From NCBI GenBank assembly GCA_029933115.1, contig JAOZOT010000175.1, forward strand, positions 1-7,230: 7,230 nucleotides of DNA, in the 5' to 3' direction. A program made the translations under genes and the position numbers. The stretch comes from Anaerolineae bacterium (GTDB lineage: Bacteria > Chloroflexota > Anaerolineae > E26-bin7). The notes below the pieces were generated by a model, which did not search any database, was not told where the DNA came from, and saw only the letters and a list, made by a program, of their open reading frames with translations. The first letter of the stretch is position 1. Each line of letters opens with the position of its first letter. This document shows positions 5,622 to 7,230 of this stretch, piece by piece.

Positions 5622-7064
5622 CTACTGAGACCCTTGGTTTCCCAAATTGTGGCGCAGCCTTTGCAAGATAATGCTCATCCTCTGCGTCTCTTCCGGCAAC
5701 CTTTGCCGGACCGGTTTTTCTTGAGCTATTTCTTCTATAGCCTCGATCAAATGCAAGGCAAGCGCCCTCTCCGAGAGAGCTTTATCCACTGCCAGTGCTG
5801 CGGCGACCTTTCGCATCACCTTTATCTGAGCTTGCGTGCGCACCGATTCCAGTTGCCGCGCCACCTCTGCTTCTCCCTCGCCGATTTCGATTTCGATCTT
5901 GCGTTTCCAATCGGCTCGCCAATTCTCAATGCGTTGCTGGATGATACTCTCATCCGCCGGTTTCAGGTTGCTGATGCCTCCCCCGATGATCTGGATACCA
6001 CACGATTTCATGGCTTGGGTGACCCGTTCCTTGAACCTCTGCTTGATCTCGGTCCTGGGATCCCCCGGCCCGCACAGTCCATCGCACGTGTACTCGACGA
6101 TAACGTCCCTGAGCAAGGGGGGCGCTATCATGGGCACCAGTTCATCCCAGGGAATCTGATCCTGCTCTTCTATCGCTTGTCCATCCTCCCGCCACCATTT
6201 GTGCTCAATCGGCTGTTCATGCACGGCGCGGAAGATGGCCTCTTCGTCAAAGGGATACGATTGACCCAACCGGGGCTGCTCCTGGCCGGCATCGGTCCTG
6301 AAAGGCACAAAGGTCAGCACCTCCAACGGTATGCCGTCTTTGGTTTCTGCCTTCACAGTGAAAGCCCGCAACTGCGGGCGCAGATCCACAACCGCCTGAA
6401 TTCTATCAAACAAACCGGTGAAAGTCAGTCCAGGAGCCTTTACCCCCTTGAATTTCAGGCCGTCGGAGAGGGTGACCAGGTGATCGCAACTGGTGATGAC
6501 AATGCCCGGTCCGGCCAAAAATTGGCGAGAGTTGTCGCCTTCCACCTGGGGTCTCGGTGGTTCTTTCTTCCAATCCTCGATAATGTAGTAGGGGTAATTT
6601 GTGCCCAGAGCGAAGGTCAAAAGAGTGCGGAACGCTTTCCGCCGCCAGTCGCTGAGACCTTCCTGCGGAGGGAGGATATAGCCAGACAAGGCAAACAAGC
6701 CCCCCCAAAGTAAAAAGAAGCTGGGTAGAGCAATGGTGAACAGAGTGATCCAATCATCGTGCCCGTAGATGAGCAAAAAGAGGGCACAGAACCAAAACCA
6801 GAGAAAGGCCACGCACAAGGCTCCGCGGCGCTTTGACAGCTTGTAGCCGAGCTTTGCTCCTACGATCCCAATCAAAAGCATCGTGGCCAGCAGGCCACCC
6901 CACCCCCATTTCATAGCAGCAAACAGACATGACCCGGAGGCAATGGCCGTCAGCCCTGCCAGCGACAAGGCGCCAAGACCTTGGTTAAAAAAGTAACCCA
7001 GGTACGCTGCCAGCCCAACAGCCATAAGTGCTAATGCCATTTCTACCGGGGTCGCAGTTTTCAT
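5622..7064 (-). CDS. Polytopic SPFH/Band-7-like membrane protein
   Basis: The product is 480 aa from ATG 7064. The N-terminal third is strongly hydrophobic, with four to five likely membrane segments (about 6-25, 30-50, 55-73, 84-100, 107-130). The cytosolic-type region after about 180 resembles an SPFH domain and repeats landmarks of the neighbouring protein in the same order: GPGIVI (185-190), VVDLRPQ (225-231), DGIPLEVLTFVPFRTD (243-258), YPFDEEAIFRA (270-280) and IENWRADW (379-386). A charged helix (about 385-420) follows, then an Ala/Leu/Glu-rich tail. A CDGLCGPGD segment (327-335) is not matched in the paralogue. An in-frame ATG at 7151 would add 29 polar residues, but GGAGG (7074-7078) lies 9 nt before ATG 7064, so I prefer the shorter form. 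Most SPFH proteins have one membrane anchor or hairpin, so this multi-spanning N-terminus is unusual. The function is unknown; a membrane scaffold or protease-modulator role is inferred only from the family. Confidence 0.78.
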   Translation of the reverse strand: MKTATPVEMALALMAVGLAAYLGYFFNQGLGALSLAGLTAIASGSCLFAAMKWGWGGLLATMLLIGIVGAKLGYKLSKRRGALCVAFLWFWFCALFLLIYGHDDWITLFTIALPSFFLLWGGLFALSGYILPPQEGLSDWRRKAFRTLLTFALGTNYPYYIIEDWKKEPPRPQVEGDNSRQFLAGPGIVITSCDHLVTLSDGLKFKGVKAPGLTFTGLFDRIQAVVDLRPQLRAFTVKAETKDGIPLEVLTFVPFRTDAGQEQPRLGQSYPFDEEAIFRAVHEQPIEHKWWREDGQAIEEQDQIPWDELVPMIAPPLLRDVIVEYTCDGLCGPGDPRTEIKQRFKERVTQAMKSCGIQIIGGGISNLKPADESIIQQRIENWRADWKRKIEIEIGEGEAEVARQLESVRTQAQIKVMRKVAAALAVDKALSERALALHLIEAIEEIAQEKPVRQRLPEETQRMSIILQRLRHNLGNQGSQ

Positions 7065-7171
7065 AAGCACTCGCCTCCGATCACGAGCTTGTAAAGTTGA
7101 CGCAACGACTCGGAAACCAAGGGGCTTGGGACAGCGAGGCCCGTTTTGCATGGGCCACCGCGATAGCCTCG

Positions 7172-7200
7172 ATTATACTATACCACATTTTCGTGCAAAA
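7172..7200 (-). promoter_or_regulatory. Candidate promoter of the SPFH gene pair
   Basis: On the minus strand a perfect TATAAT lies at 7177-7172. Possible -35 boxes are TTTTGC (7200-7195, 17-bp spacer) or TTGCAC (7198-7193, 15-bp spacer), neither close to consensus. An overlapping TATAGT (7182-7177) preceded by TGG is an alternative extended -10. The element TGTGGTATA is shared with the kdgK promoter. The message would carry a leader of about 100 nt before ATG 7064. Confidence 0.6.
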
Positions 7201-7230
7201 TAAAAGTCCCCCAGGGTATATCCCAACAGT

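Noticed and set aside
5448..6713. 421-codon open frame on the plus strand
   Set aside because: It lies entirely antisense to the two SPFH genes, its translation has no recognisable domain, and it spans the gap between two well-supported minus-strand genes. It is a shadow of their codon use.
7065..7151. 29-residue upstream extension of the polytopic SPFH protein from ATG 7151
   Set aside because: Only a weak ribosome site precedes it, whereas GGAGG stands before ATG 7064. It is not fully excluded, because the predicted transcript would include it.

Overview
The window reads as a bacterial chromosome segment of moderate-to-high GC with all recognisable genes on the minus strand, so transcription runs from the right end (position 7230) to the left end (position 1). 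The gene content (a twin-arginine exported protein, a 2-keto-3-deoxygluconate kinase/aldolase pair, an IclR regulator, large SPFH membrane proteins) and consensus sigma-70-type promoters fit a free-living heterotrophic bacterium. An origin in Chloroflexota (Anaerolineae-like) is my best guess from the flavour of the proteins, but nothing in the sequence proves it. There are no rRNA, tRNA, CRISPR or mobile-element signatures.

Right part (about 7200 to 4156): a two-gene transcription unit. A candidate promoter near 7172-7200 precedes a 480-aa polytopic SPFH/Band-7-like protein (5622-7064). A second, diverged SPFH-like protein with two membrane segments follows (4229-5542, 437 aa). The two share several short motifs in the same order and look like ancient paralogues, possibly subunits of one membrane assembly in the manner of HflK/HflC. 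The unit ends at a Rho-independent terminator (4156-4184).

Middle and left part (4174 to 1): a sugar-acid operon. Its promoter is a textbook one (TTGACA, 17-bp spacer, TATAAT with a TG extension), and its -35 box lies inside the loop of the preceding terminator. Just downstream of the predicted transcription start is a perfect 17-bp palindrome, a likely operator. The operon then reads: 2-keto-3-deoxygluconate (KDG) kinase (2872-4029), KDPG aldolase (2202-2849), an ABM-fold small protein (1901-2188), an IclR-family regulator (1088-1897), an RraA/HMG-aldolase-like protein (363-1040), a 296-bp non-coding leader with repeated purine-rich motifs (67-362), and the first 22 codons of a gene for a Tat-exported protein (1-66, cut by the window edge).

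The first two enzymes together turn KDG into pyruvate and glyceraldehyde 3-phosphate, the common end of hexuronate, pectin, alginate and related sugar-acid catabolism. The IclR protein is the obvious candidate to bind the palindrome and sense a pathway intermediate. The RraA-like and ABM-like proteins are the least explained members and may mark a pathway variant. The Tat-exported product could be a solute-binding protein for uptake or an exported enzyme, but only its signal-peptide start is visible.
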